Assembly: GCA_015689645.1 (NCBI GenBank)
Contig: WVSM01000003.1
Location: 186,001 to 250,000 of the forward strand
Origin: Rhodobacterales bacterium HKCCE4037
GTDB taxonomy: Bacteria; Pseudomonadota; Alphaproteobacteria; Rhodobacterales; Rhodobacteraceae
Direction: 5' to 3'
Length of the DNA: 64,000 bases
Part shown: positions 26,060 to 37,628 of the stretch, piece after piece
How the letters are laid out: each line of letters opens with the position of its first letter
How positions within the stretch are numbered: the first letter of the stretch is position 1
Position numbers and translations under genes: made by a program
Notes under the pieces: model-generated
Database searches by the model: none
What the model was told of the DNA's origin: nothing
The model's input: the letters and a program-made list of their open reading frames with translations, nothing else

Positions 26060-28018
26060 TCAAAGCGAGATGCGATACCGCGCGAAGCCCTCTTCGGTGT
26101 CGCCCGCCGGTTCGATGCTCACGCCTTCGACCGAGCCCACATAAGCCTCCGCCGCCGGGCCGGTGTCGAACAGGACCGTGGTCCCTTCCATCGGTGCGAA
26201 GGTCCAGTTGGCGTCGGCGGAGGGGCTGATCGTGCCCTGGTCGACGATGTAGCGCACGATCACGTCGCGGTTGGTGTCCGGCCCTTCGAAGACGATGGTG
26301 GAGCCGTCCGCACCGGGGAAGCTGCCGCCGCCGCCGGCGCGGTAGTTGTTGGTGGCGACGATGAACTCCTGCTCCGGGTCGATGGGCTCACCCTCGAACA
26401 TCAGGTTCACGATGCGATGGGCGTCGGGGTTCACCAGCTCGCCCTCGCTGTCGTAGCGGGACGGCTGGCTCAGGTCGATCTGGTAGGTCACGCCGTCGAT
26501 CACGTCGAAATTGTAGGACGGGAATTCGGGGTTGAGCAGGACCTGGTCTTCCTCGCCCGGCGTGATCTGGTTGAACATGCCCGCCGAGCGTTCCAGCCAT
26601 TCGCGCACGGTCGCGCCGTCGATGCGCACCGCGCGGACGGTGTTGGGATAGAGGTAGAGGTCGGCGACGTTCTTGATCGCGACCGGACCGGCGGCGACAT
26701 CGGTGTAATACTCCGGGCCGCCCCGGCCACCGGCCTTGAAGGGGGCTGCCGCGCTGAGGATCGGAAGCCCCTCATGCTCGGTGCCTTCCATCATCTGCGC
26801 GATGTACCAGGTCTGCGCGTTCGACACGATCTGGACCGAGGGGTCATCGGCCACCAGCGCAAAGTAGCTGTGCAGCGGCGCGTCGGTCTGGCCGACCTCG
26901 GCGCGAACATAGGCCAGCGTCGCCTCGTGTTCTTCCTCGACCGAGGCCAGCACCTCCTCATCGCTTTCGACCAGAGCCGTGACCGATCGGTCCTCCTCCC
27001 GCCGCGAAATCGGGCGCGCTTCGGAGACGTGGGAGGCGATGCGCCAGGTGTTGCCGTCGCGTTCCAGCATCAGGTCGACAAGGCCCATGTGGCTGCCCCA
27101 GAAGCCCGCCATGACGCCGGGCTTGCCCATGATCGTCCCGGCCTCCGCGTCGACGCCGGGGGTATCGGCATAGTCCGGGCCGGGGAAGACGCGGTGATGG
27201 TGGCCGGTCAGAATCACGTCGATCCCGTCGACACCGGCCAGCGGGATGGAAGCGTTCTCCATCATGTCGGTGTGATCGGCCGGCCCGATGCCGGAGTGGC
27301 TGAGCGCGATGATGATCTCGGCCCCGTCCTCGCGCATCTGCGGCACGTAGGCCTGGGCGCTCGCGACGATGTCCCGGACCTGCACGTTGCCTTCGAGGTG
27401 GCGGCGGTCCCATGTCATGATCTGCGGCGGCACGAAGCCGATCACGCCGATGCGGATCGGGTGTTCTTCGCCCGCGCCGTCGGTCAGCGTCCGGTCGAGC
27501 ATCACGTAGGGGGGCACCAGCGTGGTATCCTCGGGCGCGGTGCCGCCCATCTCCGTGGCGACGTTGGCGCAGACCACCGGGAAGGCCGCGCCGGCGACGG
27601 AGTTCATCAGGAACGACAGGCCGTAGTTGAATTCGTGGTTGCCGAGGGTCGAGGCATCGAAGCCGAGCGTGTTCATCGCCGCGATCATCGGGTGAACGTC
27701 GCCTTCGGACATGCCGCGTTCATAGGCCATGAAATCGCCCATCGGGTTGCCCTGCAGGAAATCGCCGTTGTCGAGCAGGATCGAATTGGTCGATTCCGCG
27801 CGCACCGCGTCGATGAGGGAAGCGGTGCGGGCAAGGCCCACGGTGTCGACCGGCCTGTCCGCGTAGTAATCGTAGGGGTAGACGTGGACGTGGATATCGG
27901 TGGTTTCCATCACCCGCAGATGCGCCTGCCCCGCCTGCGCACGGGCCGAGAACGGGTGCAACGCGATGAAACCGGTACTGGTCGCCAGGAAGGCGCGACG
28001 GCTGAACGTGATGGGCAT
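26060..28018 (-). CDS. cpdB: 2',3'-cyclic-nucleotide 2'-phosphodiesterase/3'-nucleotidase
   Basis: The 652-residue periplasmic protein begins with a twin-arginine-like signal ([12 protein letters not shown], cleavage after ARAQA). The calcineurin-like N-terminal domain has [41 protein letters not shown] and [11 protein letters not shown], which supply the dinuclear metal ligands. The C-terminal 5'-nucleotidase domain has the substrate Phe/Tyr clamp ([12 protein letters not shown] and related). It scavenges phosphate from cyclic and 3' nucleotides. GGAGGT precedes the ATG. Monocistronic. Confidence 0.93.
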   Translation of the reverse strand: MPITFSRRAFLATSTGFIALHPFSARAQAGQAHLRVMETTDIHVHVYPYDYYADRPVDTVGLARTASLIDAVRAESTNSILLDNGDFLQGNPMGDFMAYERGMSEGDVHPMIAAMNTLGFDASTLGNHEFNYGLSFLMNSVAGAAFPVVCANVATEMGGTAPEDTTLVPPYVMLDRTLTDGAGEEHPIRIGVIGFVPPQIMTWDRRHLEGNVQVRDIVASAQAYVPQMREDGAEIIIALSHSGIGPADHTDMMENASIPLAGVDGIDVILTGHHHRVFPGPDYADTPGVDAEAGTIMGKPGVMAGFWGSHMGLVDLMLERDGNTWRIASHVSEARPISRREEDRSVTALVESDEEVLASVEEEHEATLAYVRAEVGQTDAPLHSYFALVADDPSVQIVSNAQTWYIAQMMEGTEHEGLPILSAAAPFKAGGRGGPEYYTDVAAGPVAIKNVADLYLYPNTVRAVRIDGATVREWLERSAGMFNQITPGEEDQVLLNPEFPSYNFDVIDGVTYQIDLSQPSRYDSEGELVNPDAHRIVNLMFEGEPIDPEQEFIVATNNYRAGGGGSFPGADGSTIVFEGPDTNRDVIVRYIVDQGTISPSADANWTFAPMEGTTVLFDTGPAAEAYVGSVEGVSIEPAGDTEEGFARYRISL

Positions 28019-28386
28019 GGGGAACCTCCGCTGAATTTTTTCGTGGTGATATGCGGTCCACGTTACAGCAGGGTGACGGCTTGGCCATAGCGCGATGACA
28101 GCGTATCCGCGAAGCGGCTGATGATTGCGTATCGCCGGCGGTCAGGAAATGGCGTTTTTTTGATGGCAATAGGCGAAATGCTGCACAGCGCGCCGTGGTC
28201 CGCCCTTGCCCCCGGCCCGGTCAAAATTTAAAACCACCTGCGATAAAGGTGAGACACTGCCTGTCGCGAAACGGGGTTGAACGCGCCGGCATTACACGGG
28301 CGTTTCGCCTTTCGCGGCTGGCGCAGTTCAAAGTTGAACCGCGCGGGAAACTCCGCCGGCGCGCCACGGGAATATGGGGTACGAAC
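28019..28386. other. intergenic region, no gene recognised
   Basis: This 368-base stretch separates the divergent cpdB and pyruvyl transferase genes and must contain both promoters. Short open frames exist on both strands near 28221-28425 but have no ribosome binding site and no recognisable product. I see no repeat or RNA element in it. Confidence 0.5.
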
Positions 28387-29130
28387 ATGGATCTTTCGCT
28401 TTGGTGGTGGGGCACGACCGATCACCCGAAGAACCTCGGGCCGCGCAACAATTTCGGTGACATCCTATCGCCCAACATCTTTCGGCATTATGGCGTGCAC
28501 TTCCGCGAAGCGCCGAGCTTCGAAGAGGCCAACATCATCTCTATCGGGTCGGTTGCGCGCCTCGCCAAGGACGGGGACACCGTCATCGGCAGTGGCGTCA
28601 ACAGTCAGGGCGAGGTGCTCAATCCCGATGCGAGATGGCGCGCGGTACGTGGTCCGCTGACCTGGGAGGCCGTCGAAAGGGGCGGCGGCGACTGCCCGAA
28701 GATATTCGGCGATCCGGCCCTCCTCTTGCCCCGGCTGATTGAGCCCCGGCAAACCCGATACCGCCTGGGCTTCGTGCCGCATTACTTGCATCCCGCGCAC
28801 TTGCCATTGCGCCGGATGCGCCGGATAAATGTCGTGCGCGACGACCCGCTTGAAGTCGCCAGCGAGATCACGGAATGCGACGCAATCATCTCCAGCAGCC
28901 TGCACGGGATCATCTGCGCCCATGCGTTTGGCATTCCGGCCGCTTGGGTGCCCTATCGCAAAGTGCCCGGAGACGGAGCGAAATTTCACGATCACTGCGC
29001 GTCGGTCGGGATCGAGGCCGAGCAATCCACCATCCGAAAACCCAAGTTCAGTTGCCCGAACCAGATCGACCTGTCGGACCTGGAAGCCGCCTTCGATCAG
29101 CTGGCCGAAGACAGTCGGACCGACGCCTGA
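28387..29130 (+). CDS. polysaccharide pyruvyl transferase family protein
   Basis: The 247-residue protein starts LSLWWWGTTDHPKNLGPRNN and has the family core: NNFGDILSP, GVNSQGEVLNPDARWRAVRGPLT, GFVPHYLHP and the conserved ISSSLHGIICAHAFGIPA. It would transfer pyruvate from phosphoenolpyruvate to a sugar of an exopolysaccharide, as ExoV does. It lies apart from the exopolysaccharide genes at 36-40 kb. The ATG at 28387 fits the family start; the upstream in-frame extension is not family-like. Ribosome binding site weak. Confidence 0.8.
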   Translation: MDLSLWWWGTTDHPKNLGPRNNFGDILSPNIFRHYGVHFREAPSFEEANIISIGSVARLAKDGDTVIGSGVNSQGEVLNPDARWRAVRGPLTWEAVERGGGDCPKIFGDPALLLPRLIEPRQTRYRLGFVPHYLHPAHLPLRRMRRINVVRDDPLEVASEITECDAIISSSLHGIICAHAFGIPAAWVPYRKVPGDGAKFHDHCASVGIEAEQSTIRKPKFSCPNQIDLSDLEAAFDQLAEDSRTDA

Positions 29131-29414
29131 GGTTCGGAAAGCCGGCCTGAACGCGGCCGTCGACTGCGCCAGCGGTGCATTGTGCCGCGGTTCGTCGATT
29201 GTGTTTTGGAGGGAAGAGTTGGTTGCCAGCCCTGGCCGAGGGAGCGAGGGGTGGGTGGGTATCGGCCGAGGGCCGGCAACCGCTTCTGCTGCTTGCCTGT
29301 CATGGATACGATCTTCGCCCCTCTGACGCAAAGGAATAAAACCCGCAATTCCCCTTATTTCATTAACGATTTCGCCCATATTCCCGTAAGAAAAGTTAAC
29401 GCCGCACAAAGCCT

Positions 29415-29434
29415 CCTGACACAGCGTTGTCAGG
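29415..29434. repeat. inverted repeat upstream of uvrB
   Basis: CCTGACA (29415-29421) and TGTCAGG (29428-29434) form a perfect 7-bp inverted repeat around 6 bases, about 70 bases before the uvrB ATG. It could be an operator or a leader hairpin. I see no canonical GTTC-N7-GTTC LexA box in the 375-base gap 29131-29505, which otherwise holds no gene. Confidence 0.5.
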
Positions 29435-29505
29435 GTATGTCAGACCCGCCCCTTGCAGCCCGCGCGCGAGGCTCCATTCTATGGAGCGTCGCCAGAGGAA
29501 CCCCG

Positions 29506-31701
<2,196 letters not shown>

Positions 31702-31830
31702 CCGCGTAAGGTGGGTGCAACCCACCATCCCCGGCCCATTTTCCCGACACTGTAGGATGCACATTCATTGTGCACCGCTATTGCGCACTGGACGACGCTC
31801 CGTCCTTGCGCCTGACCACCCACCTCGCCG

Positions 31831-31895
31831 ACCCGTTTTCGAAAACGGGTGAAGCGCGCTTTCGAAAGCGCGCGCAAGGCTGTTCGAACGGCCTT
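31831..31895. repeat. three tandem 20-bp palindromes centred on TTCGAA
   Basis: ACCCGTTTTCGAAAACGGGT (31831-31850, perfect), GCGCGCTTTCGAAAGCGCGC (31854-31873, perfect) and AAGGCTGTTCGAACGGCCTT (31876-31895, one mismatched pair) follow each other with centres 23 and 22 bp apart. They sit in the 415-base gap between uvrB and the fasciclin gene (31702-32116), which has no convincing gene. Overlapping open frames on the minus strand here are by-products of the composition. Role unknown; clustered hairpins could act in termination, mRNA stability or protein binding. Confidence 0.85.
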
Positions 31896-32116
31896 CCCTG
31901 CGCAGTTCCGCAAGGCAGGTAGACGCCTTGGCAGAGCTTTTCTGAGATCCTTTTTCCGCACGGAAACAACCACTCCACCCCCGGCTGCAACCTTGCAATC
32001 TCACCACCTCACGCGCGCCTCACACAGACGTGAGCCGCCCTCGGCGCTTCATTTGAAACTCATCGCCTCCCCCCACCGTATCTCCCAGCACAACCAAACC
32101 AACCGGGAGACACTCG

Positions 32117-32752
32117 ATGACCTTCAAGACAACACTCATGGCCACCGCCACTGCCGCCCTTCTGGCCGGGCCGGCCTTCGCCGATGCGCATTCCACGCTG
32201 ACCGTCGAGGACGTGCTCGGCACGGCATCGGGCGGCGAAAGCGCGATGGCGGACGACGCGATGGCGATGGACAACCCGACGGTGGGCGGCGCGCCGATGC
32301 TGGCCGATCAGCCGATCGCCGTGAACGCCTCGAACGCGCCGAACCTGACGACGCTTGTCGCCGCCGTGACCCAGGCCGAGTTGGTCGAAACGCTGTCCGG
32401 CGAAGGCCCCTTCACCGTTTTCGCCCCGGTCAACGACGCCTTCGCCGCGCTGCCCGAGGCGACGGTGAACTCCCTGATGATGGATGAGAACCGCGCGGCG
32501 TTGCAGGGCATCCTGACCTACCACGTGGTGCCCGGCACGATCACCGCCGCCGACCTGATGGAAGCGATCGAAAACAACGAATACGCCAACTTCACCACGG
32601 TCGAGGGCGGCACGATCACCGCCGACCTGGTGAACGGCAACGTCGTGATCTTCGATGAAACCGGCCGGTTCTCGACCGTGACCACGGCGGACGTGATGCA
32701 GTCGAACGGCGTCGTGCATGTCATCGACCGCGTGCTGATGCCCGCGAGCTGA
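32117..32752 (+). CDS. secreted fasciclin (FAS1) domain protein
   Basis: A signal peptide (cleavage near GPAFADAH) precedes a Met/Asp-rich linker (residues 25-65) and one FAS1 domain (about 70-211). The domain shows NLTTLVAAVTQAELVETLSG, GPFTVFAPVNDAFAALP, LTYHVVPG and the closing GVVHVIDRVLMP. Single-domain FAS1 proteins act in adhesion or as extracellular chaperones. GGGAGA lies ahead of the ATG. A strong terminator follows. Confidence 0.92.
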   Translation: MTFKTTLMATATAALLAGPAFADAHSTLTVEDVLGTASGGESAMADDAMAMDNPTVGGAPMLADQPIAVNASNAPNLTTLVAAVTQAELVETLSGEGPFTVFAPVNDAFAALPEATVNSLMMDENRAALQGILTYHVVPGTITAADLMEAIENNEYANFTTVEGGTITADLVNGNVVIFDETGRFSTVTTADVMQSNGVVHVIDRVLMPAS

Positions 32753-32776
32753 GGCAGGTGCCTACCTGACAGGCAA

Positions 32777-32807
32777 AGGCGCCGTCCCTTCACGGGGGCG
32801 GCGCTTT
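32777..32807 (+). terminator. terminator between fasciclin and convergent small membrane gene
   Basis: AAAGGCGCCGTCCC pairs with GGGGGCGGCGCTTT around a TTCAC loop, with one bulge, followed by CTCG. The A-rich and T-rich flanks allow function in both directions for the two convergent genes. Confidence 0.75.
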
Positions 32808-32814
32808 CTCGTGT

Positions 32815-33096
32815 TCAGTCGCGCGCCTTGCGCCGGACGGCCGCGAAGATCGCGAGGACCGCGGCGGCGAAGGCCGCGCCGACCAGAAGGATCAGGATGA
32901 TCCCGCCCGCCGCCAGCGCGGTGACACCGAGTGCCACCAGCAGGAATGGTGCGGCCAGCGCCGCCACGATGCCGACCGCCACGTAGAGCAGCGTCGGCCC
33001 CCGGGTGATGAAACTGGCGATGAAGCCCGCGACGGCCCCGACACCGACCAGAAGGATCAGGGCGAGGACGCCGATGACGTCGAGCAGGGTTTCCAT
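32815..33096 (-). CDS. small integral membrane protein, unknown function
   Basis: The 93-residue product is almost entirely hydrophobic, with three predicted helices (about 7-30, 36-58, 62-84) and a basic RRKARD tail on the inside. I do not recognise the family. AAAGGAGG is an excellent ribosome binding site before the ATG, which with high GC3 supports a real gene. Confidence 0.65.
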   Translation of the reverse strand: METLLDVIGVLALILLVGVGAVAGFIASFITRGPTLLYVAVGIVAALAAPFLLVALGVTALAAGGIILILLVGAAFAAAVLAIFAAVRRKARD

Positions 33097-33164
33097 GGGT
33101 GAGGCCTCCTTTGATCTGGCTTCTCAACACCCCGGCCCGGCGGAAGGTTCCCGGCACCAAGCGA

Positions 33165-33773
33165 TCAGAAGTTCGCCACCACGCTCGCGTCACCCGGCAC
33201 CACGGTCAGGCCGAGCATGTTCCACATCTGCATGCCGCCGCGGTAATAGCTGATGTTCTCCGCCGGGAAGCCGGCCTCGATCATCCGCCGCGCCGCCGTT
33301 GGGGATTGCCCGCACCACGGGCCGTTGCAGAACAGGATGACCTGCGGAAGGTCGCCCTCGCAGATCCAGCCGTCGAAGTCGATCTCGCAGCCGAACTCGC
33401 CCAGCCGGTCGGCAGCCTCGTTATAAGGCATGGAGAATGCGCCGGGGATCGTGCCGGCCTCGAATTCCGGCTCGATCCGGCCGTCGATGACGAGCGTATT
33501 CGGGTCCTGCAAGGCGGCGAGCACTTCCAGTTCACCCACCGGGGTCACGCCCTCGGCGGGGATCATCGGTTGGATGCAGAAGTTCGGACAGGGCCTCGCG
33601 ATCTGGGCAAAGTCGCCTTCGATCACGGCGGCATTGTCCTGCTCGCGCATGATCTCGACCGGACCTGAGGCGGTCTCGACCGTGACGGACATCATGTCGG
33701 GCGTGATGCCGACCGGGTCGGCGGAGGCGGTGCCGGCACTTGCGGCGAGGATGAATGCAATGGTCCAGCGCAT
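33165..33773 (-). CDS. exported rhodanese-like domain protein
   Basis: The 202-residue protein has a signal peptide (cleavage after GTASA) and a rhodanese domain (about 95-195): LVIDGRIEPEFEAGTIPGAFSMPYNEA, then the active-site loop ILFCNGPWCGQSPTAARRM with the candidate catalytic cysteine, and YYRGGMQMWNMLGL. Two further cysteines (CPNFC) lie before the domain. It may move sulfane sulfur in the periplasm; the partner is unknown. GGGAGAAAG precedes the ATG. Confidence 0.85.
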   Translation of the reverse strand: MRWTIAFILAASAGTASADPVGITPDMMSVTVETASGPVEIMREQDNAAVIEGDFAQIARPCPNFCIQPMIPAEGVTPVGELEVLAALQDPNTLVIDGRIEPEFEAGTIPGAFSMPYNEAADRLGEFGCEIDFDGWICEGDLPQVILFCNGPWCGQSPTAARRMIEAGFPAENISYYRGGMQMWNMLGLTVVPGDASVVANF

Positions 33774-33826
33774 GTCTTTCTCCCTTCGTTGGATGCAAAC
33801 ATTCGCGCATGTGAATACCTGTGCGG

Positions 33827-34477
33827 TCAACCCCCAGTAGTGCTGCTTTCAGCGTCCGTCGGCGCACCCAACGCCGCTTCGTCCAGCCAGAGATGGCCGT
33901 TTACGTATCCCCCGCGCACGAGCGTGCCGGTCTCCGCGATCTCCGGGAACTCCGCGATCCACTCGCGAAAGCGGTCGTTCGTGACAATCCGCGCGCCCAT
34001 GTCCCGCGCGGCGGCAAGGATGGTGGGGTCGGCCGGCTCACCCTTGGGCACCACGAGCGTGCGGTCCGCGGGCAGGTTCAGTCGCCTGGCGAGGTGGCTG
34101 TCGTCGAGATACCGGCCCTCCAGCTTGTAGCCGACATTCGCGTCGAAGATGATGCCGGGCCGGAACCCCAGATCTGCAAGCGCGGCGATGACCTCTTTGA
34201 CCGTATCGAGGCTGGGAGTCTCGTCCTTCCAGTGCATCACGTTCGAGCCGTCGATGACGACCGGCGGCAATCGGCGCTCCGCGCGGCGGGTGCGTTTGCG
34301 CCGCCTCGCCCGTTGCTCGGGCGCGGCCAGCCCCGGAAACAGGATCAGCACGAACGCCGCGATGGCCGAAAGCACGGACATCGTCAGCCACAGGGTCACC
34401 TCTGCCCGGCCGAGAGCGTAGGCCGCAAGGAAACTCAGCAGGGCGCCGAGGAACAGGACAAGCGGCATCCACCTCAT
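33827..34477 (-). CDS. membrane-anchored NYN/Zc3h12a-like ribonuclease
   Basis: The 216-residue protein has two N-terminal membrane helices (about 4-22 and 29-50), a very basic linker (RARRRKRTRRAERR), then a PIN-like NYN domain: PPVVIDGSNVMHW (Asp76), GIIFDANVGYKLE, ARDMGARIVTNDRFREW with later acidic residues. This fits the bacterial RNase Zc3h12a family. Cleavage of RNA at the membrane is inferred from fold and anchor. Its ATG overlaps the TGA of the MmcQ-like gene (ATGA), so the two are coupled. Confidence 0.8.
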   Translation of the reverse strand: MRWMPLVLFLGALLSFLAAYALGRAEVTLWLTMSVLSAIAAFVLILFPGLAAPEQRARRRKRTRRAERRLPPVVIDGSNVMHWKDETPSLDTVKEVIAALADLGFRPGIIFDANVGYKLEGRYLDDSHLARRLNLPADRTLVVPKGEPADPTILAAARDMGARIVTNDRFREWIAEFPEIAETGTLVRGGYVNGHLWLDEAALGAPTDAESSTTGG

Positions 34478-34827
34478 ACGCCAAGCTCCGCCCGAAGCTT
34501 CTTGGTGAGTTTGGCCACGACCATCTCGTAGCTCGTCCCGATATGATCGCGCAGGCTGGCATCGCTCATCGCGCCGGGGGTGTGGACCTGCACCCATTTC
34601 ATCCCGCGCGAGGCGAGGTAGGGCGCGGGCCGGATGCCGGGTTGCTGGGGCAGAACCTCGAAGGCCACGTCACCGACCTTGAAGGTGAAGGCATCCGCGC
34701 CGTCCGCCCATCCGCAGATCGCGAACACCTTGCCACCGACCTTCCAGACGTCGGCATTGCCCCATTGCACGACGTGGTTGGCGGCCTTCAGCGTGGCGCA
34801 GAATGTGTTGAACTCGTCCCGTGTCAT
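34474..34827 (-). CDS. MmcQ/YjbR family protein
   Basis: The 117-residue protein matches MmcQ/YjbR: VVQWGNADVWKVGGKVFAI, a FTFKVGDVAFEVL strand pair, PAPYLASRGMKWVQV and LRDHIGTSYEMVVAKLTKK. The fold is cytoplasmic and double-wing-like; DNA binding has been suggested for the family but function is unproven. Translationally coupled to the downstream NYN nuclease gene. The start at 34827 is the family start; upstream in-frame sequence is rejected. Confidence 0.85.
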   Translation of the reverse strand: MTRDEFNTFCATLKAANHVVQWGNADVWKVGGKVFAICGWADGADAFTFKVGDVAFEVLPQQPGIRPAPYLASRGMKWVQVHTPGAMSDASLRDHIGTSYEMVVAKLTKKLRAELGV

Positions 34828-34908
34828 GGGCACGACCTTTGCGGTTGCGCGCGGCGACAGCAAGCCTTCACACTGGCGCGACCGGCCTGTCCTGCTATCT
34901 TTTGCCAG

Positions 34909-35343
34909 ATGATGACCCGCCTCGCCGCATTGTTGATCCTGATCGCCACACCCGCCCCGGCCTGGGAGGCCGGCGTTGACGGGGCCTTGTGCACGTTGAG
35001 CCATGCCGAAGGCGAGGTGGAGGTGTATCTGACCTACGACCCCTCCGGCCCGCTTTACACCATTACGATGCGCGGCACCGCCCCGTGGCCGGACGCGCCC
35101 GAATTCGGCATCCGCTTCGACGGGGCGCGGCCCAACACGATCCTGACGGACCGTCACGAATTGTCCGGGGACGGGCGCAGCCTGGGGGTCTCGGACCGGG
35201 GCTTTGGGAACGTCCTGGACGGGCTGCAATTCAACGAGGTGGCAACCGGGTTCAGCGGTGCGGCGATGGTCTCGGTCTCATTGGAGGGCGCGGCACCCGA
35301 AGTGGAGGCCTTCCGCGCCTGCGGGTCGGTTCCAGCGGTGTGA
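34909..35343 (+). CDS. small exported protein of unknown function
   Basis: The 144-residue product has a signal peptide (MTRLAALLILIATPAPAW) and a mature part with two cysteines (ALCTLSH and RACGSV) and a beta-rich pattern. I do not recognise it. There are two adjacent ATGs (34909 and 34912). It is divergent from the MmcQ-like gene. Confidence 0.65.
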   Translation: MMTRLAALLILIATPAPAWEAGVDGALCTLSHAEGEVEVYLTYDPSGPLYTITMRGTAPWPDAPEFGIRFDGARPNTILTDRHELSGDGRSLGVSDRGFGNVLDGLQFNEVATGFSGAAMVSVSLEGAAPEVEAFRACGSVPAV

Positions 35344-35392
35344 GACAGGTTCGGTAAAGGTTCGTTAACCGGAATCGCCGCAGGGTTGGTTC

Positions 35393-35914
35393 ATGCCAAA
35401 CGACATGTCCGCCTTTCCCGTGAGTCCGTCCGGCCAGCAGCGCCTGCTGGACCGGGCCGCGCGCTTTGTCGACCGAGCGAAGGCCTTGATGGCGCAACCC
35501 GCCCTGACGCAGACGGAAGCGGCCCGCGCGCTCGATCACCTCGCCCGGATGCAGGGGGACCTGGCGGAAACGCGAAAGGCGGCCGGTTCCGGCACCGCCC
35601 AGGTCGAGCGGGCCGAAGATGCGATCCGTTCCGCGCGCAAGGCGATGACCGAGGCGCTGTTGCGGGCCGAACCGGGCGAGACGAGGATGGGCCTTGTTCC
35701 GCACGGCGCGGCGGAATTGGACGATATGAAAGTCGTGCCGGCTTCGATCTGCCGCAGCATGTTGGATCTGGACGCGCTGCGTCCCTACCTGGATGAGGCC
35801 GCCCTGCGGACTGCGCTTGCACGGCGATGTGCTGCAACCGGCCGTGCGGATGTGTCCGGCGTGGCCTACGCGGCCCTTCCGGCCTCGGCGCTGCTGGACT
35901 GTCCGATCCTGTGA
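35393..35914 (+). CDS. hypothetical cytoplasmic protein
   Basis: The 173-residue protein is mostly helical and charged (QQRLLDRAARFVDRAKALMA, EAARALDHLARMQGDLAETRKAA), with a coiled-coil-like centre and a C-terminal Ala-rich part. No motif is recognised. Two ATGs (35393 and 35405) are possible. Good GC3 supports coding. The 168 bases after it up to 36083 hold no gene, only a CGAACG/CGTTCG hairpin. Confidence 0.55.
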   Translation: MPNDMSAFPVSPSGQQRLLDRAARFVDRAKALMAQPALTQTEAARALDHLARMQGDLAETRKAAGSGTAQVERAEDAIRSARKAMTEALLRAEPGETRMGLVPHGAAELDDMKVVPASICRSMLDLDALRPYLDEAALRTALARRCAATGRADVSGVAYAALPASALLDCPIL

Positions 35915-36082
35915 AGCGCGTCGCGGACAAGTCGCAGCCGGAGAGCATTCGAAAGGCGGCACGCACCATGGCAAGCCTCGGACGAAAAGTTCGGCGCGGA
36001 GGAGTATCTGCGTCCTTGCATCAGGGTTGGTTCGAACGGCTGACGCTCGTTCGGCCTGCGGTCGGCCATAGGGTGCCGCAAG

Positions 36083-37453
36083 TCAGTTCGCCGCCGCCCG
36101 TGCGCCGAGGTTGATGATCGATGGCGTGATCTGGTCGATCACACGGTTCCAACGCGTTACGGGCTGTTCCGCCACGAAAATGATGTCTCCGGGCCGCAAC
36201 TCCATCCGTGTTGCCATGACGAGGTTGGCCGCATTGCGAGCATCCAGACGATAAGCCGTCACCGCGCCGACGGAGGCCGCGCTGTCCTCCTGCACTCGCA
36301 GGAGGTAGATCTGCGACGGGTCACCGGTGCGCTCGTTCCAGCCGCCCGCATCGAAAAGAGCATCGGCCAGATAGGCGCGGTTTTCGAATGGCAGCGCGAA
36401 CCGTCCCGGCGTCCCCACTTCCCCGGCGATGTAGACGTAGTCCTGCCCTTCCGCGCCAAATTCCAGCCGGTCGCGGAAGTTCTGACGGCTTTCCTCCAGA
36501 GCGCCGCGGCGGATCGAAACCTCGGTCTCGAGCTGGCGGATGGCGTCGGCCCGGGCGGCACGGCTGAATTCGGCCCGGGCGATGACCTCCTCGAAGTAGG
36601 CCTGCGCCTGCTCGAAATCATAGGCGGTGTCGACGAACAGGCTGTCGCCGTTCTGAAGGCGGAGACGTTGCAGGCCCTGCTCGGAATACAGCGCGGACGT
36701 GGGGATCTGGTAGAGCGCGCCGTCGCGGTAGATGCGGATCACGGCGAAATCATCGGCGTTGAGCGACAGGCCGCCTGCCGAGGCCAGAACCTCGTCGAGG
36801 TAGACAGGCGTCATGCCCACGGGCACCACGCCCGGGTTGCGCACGGCCCCGCCCACGGAGACACGCTGCGAGTTGAACTCGGCCACTTCCAGGCTGAAGG
36901 ACGGGTCGATCCGCGCTTCGATCAGGCGCTCGAACACGGCATCTTCGGCCTGCGCGAGGGTCAGGCCCGCGACCATGATCCGGCCCACGTCGGGAATGGC
37001 GATATCGCCGTTGTCCTGTACGGTGTAGCCCTGCCGCTGGTTCTGCGCGGCGACGAGGCCGGCCACCTCCTCGGCCGTGGTTTCGCCACGGGGTGTGGCA
37101 AGGATCAGGACATCGCCGACACCGATCTGGTAGGGGCCGGGATTGACCGGGGGCGGCACCCGCACCTCCAGCGCACCGGGGCGCGCCTGCGGATCGAACA
37201 CCGGGTCGGGCAGACGGTCTGCCCCGCGCGGGCCACCGCCGACGCCCGCGATGCGCGAGAACGCCTGCGGAAGGTCCTGTGGACTGTAAGGGCTGCGATT
37301 GGCATGGGCCACGGTCGCCGGCGACAGTTCGATCACCTGGACATTGTCCGATCCGGCGGTGGCGGAGATATCCGACGAAATATAGGCGGATCCGCAACTC
37401 GCCAATATCAGAAGAGCGGCCGCCGCCATCGCGCAGCGCAGAGACATCATCAT
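36083..37453 (-). CDS. outer membrane polysaccharide export lipoprotein (Wza/KpsD-like)
   Basis: The 456-residue protein starts with a lipoprotein signal peptide whose lipobox is LASC. A Poly_export domain (NPGPYQIGVGDVLILATPRG through DNGDIAIPDVGRIMVAGLTLAQAE) and SLBB repeats (VSVGGAVRNPGVVPVG; VYIAGEVGTPGRFALP) follow, then GDIIFVAEQPVTRWNRVIDQITP at the C terminus. It would form the outer membrane channel for exopolysaccharide. Three ATGs in a row open the gene. It is divergent from the phosphatase gene, sharing a 175-base promoter region. Confidence 0.92.
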   Translation of the reverse strand: MMMSLRCAMAAAALLILASCGSAYISSDISATAGSDNVQVIELSPATVAHANRSPYSPQDLPQAFSRIAGVGGGPRGADRLPDPVFDPQARPGALEVRVPPPVNPGPYQIGVGDVLILATPRGETTAEEVAGLVAAQNQRQGYTVQDNGDIAIPDVGRIMVAGLTLAQAEDAVFERLIEARIDPSFSLEVAEFNSQRVSVGGAVRNPGVVPVGMTPVYLDEVLASAGGLSLNADDFAVIRIYRDGALYQIPTSALYSEQGLQRLRLQNGDSLFVDTAYDFEQAQAYFEEVIARAEFSRAARADAIRQLETEVSIRRGALEESRQNFRDRLEFGAEGQDYVYIAGEVGTPGRFALPFENRAYLADALFDAGGWNERTGDPSQIYLLRVQEDSAASVGAVTAYRLDARNAANLVMATRMELRPGDIIFVAEQPVTRWNRVIDQITPSIINLGARAAAN

Positions 37454-37628
37454 CCGAACCCCTCACGCCCAAAGTCACGGGCGTTGCTTCCCTCGGTTGC
37501 CAGGCCTTCGCTGAAGCCGGTAGATCTCGACGGACATGCGACCCGGCTGGAGCGAATTTTCCTCAATTCTGATGCAGATTGCTCACGCAAAGGTTAGTAG
37601 AAAGTTAACAAGTTGAAAGATCGTTAAT

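Noticed and set aside
25820-28090. 756-codon plus-strand frame
   Set aside because: Antisense shadow of cpdB; no motif or ribosome binding site.
31765-32007. Overlapping minus-strand frames of 70-91 codons
   Set aside because: They pass through the tandem palindromes and read differently in all frames; composition artefact.
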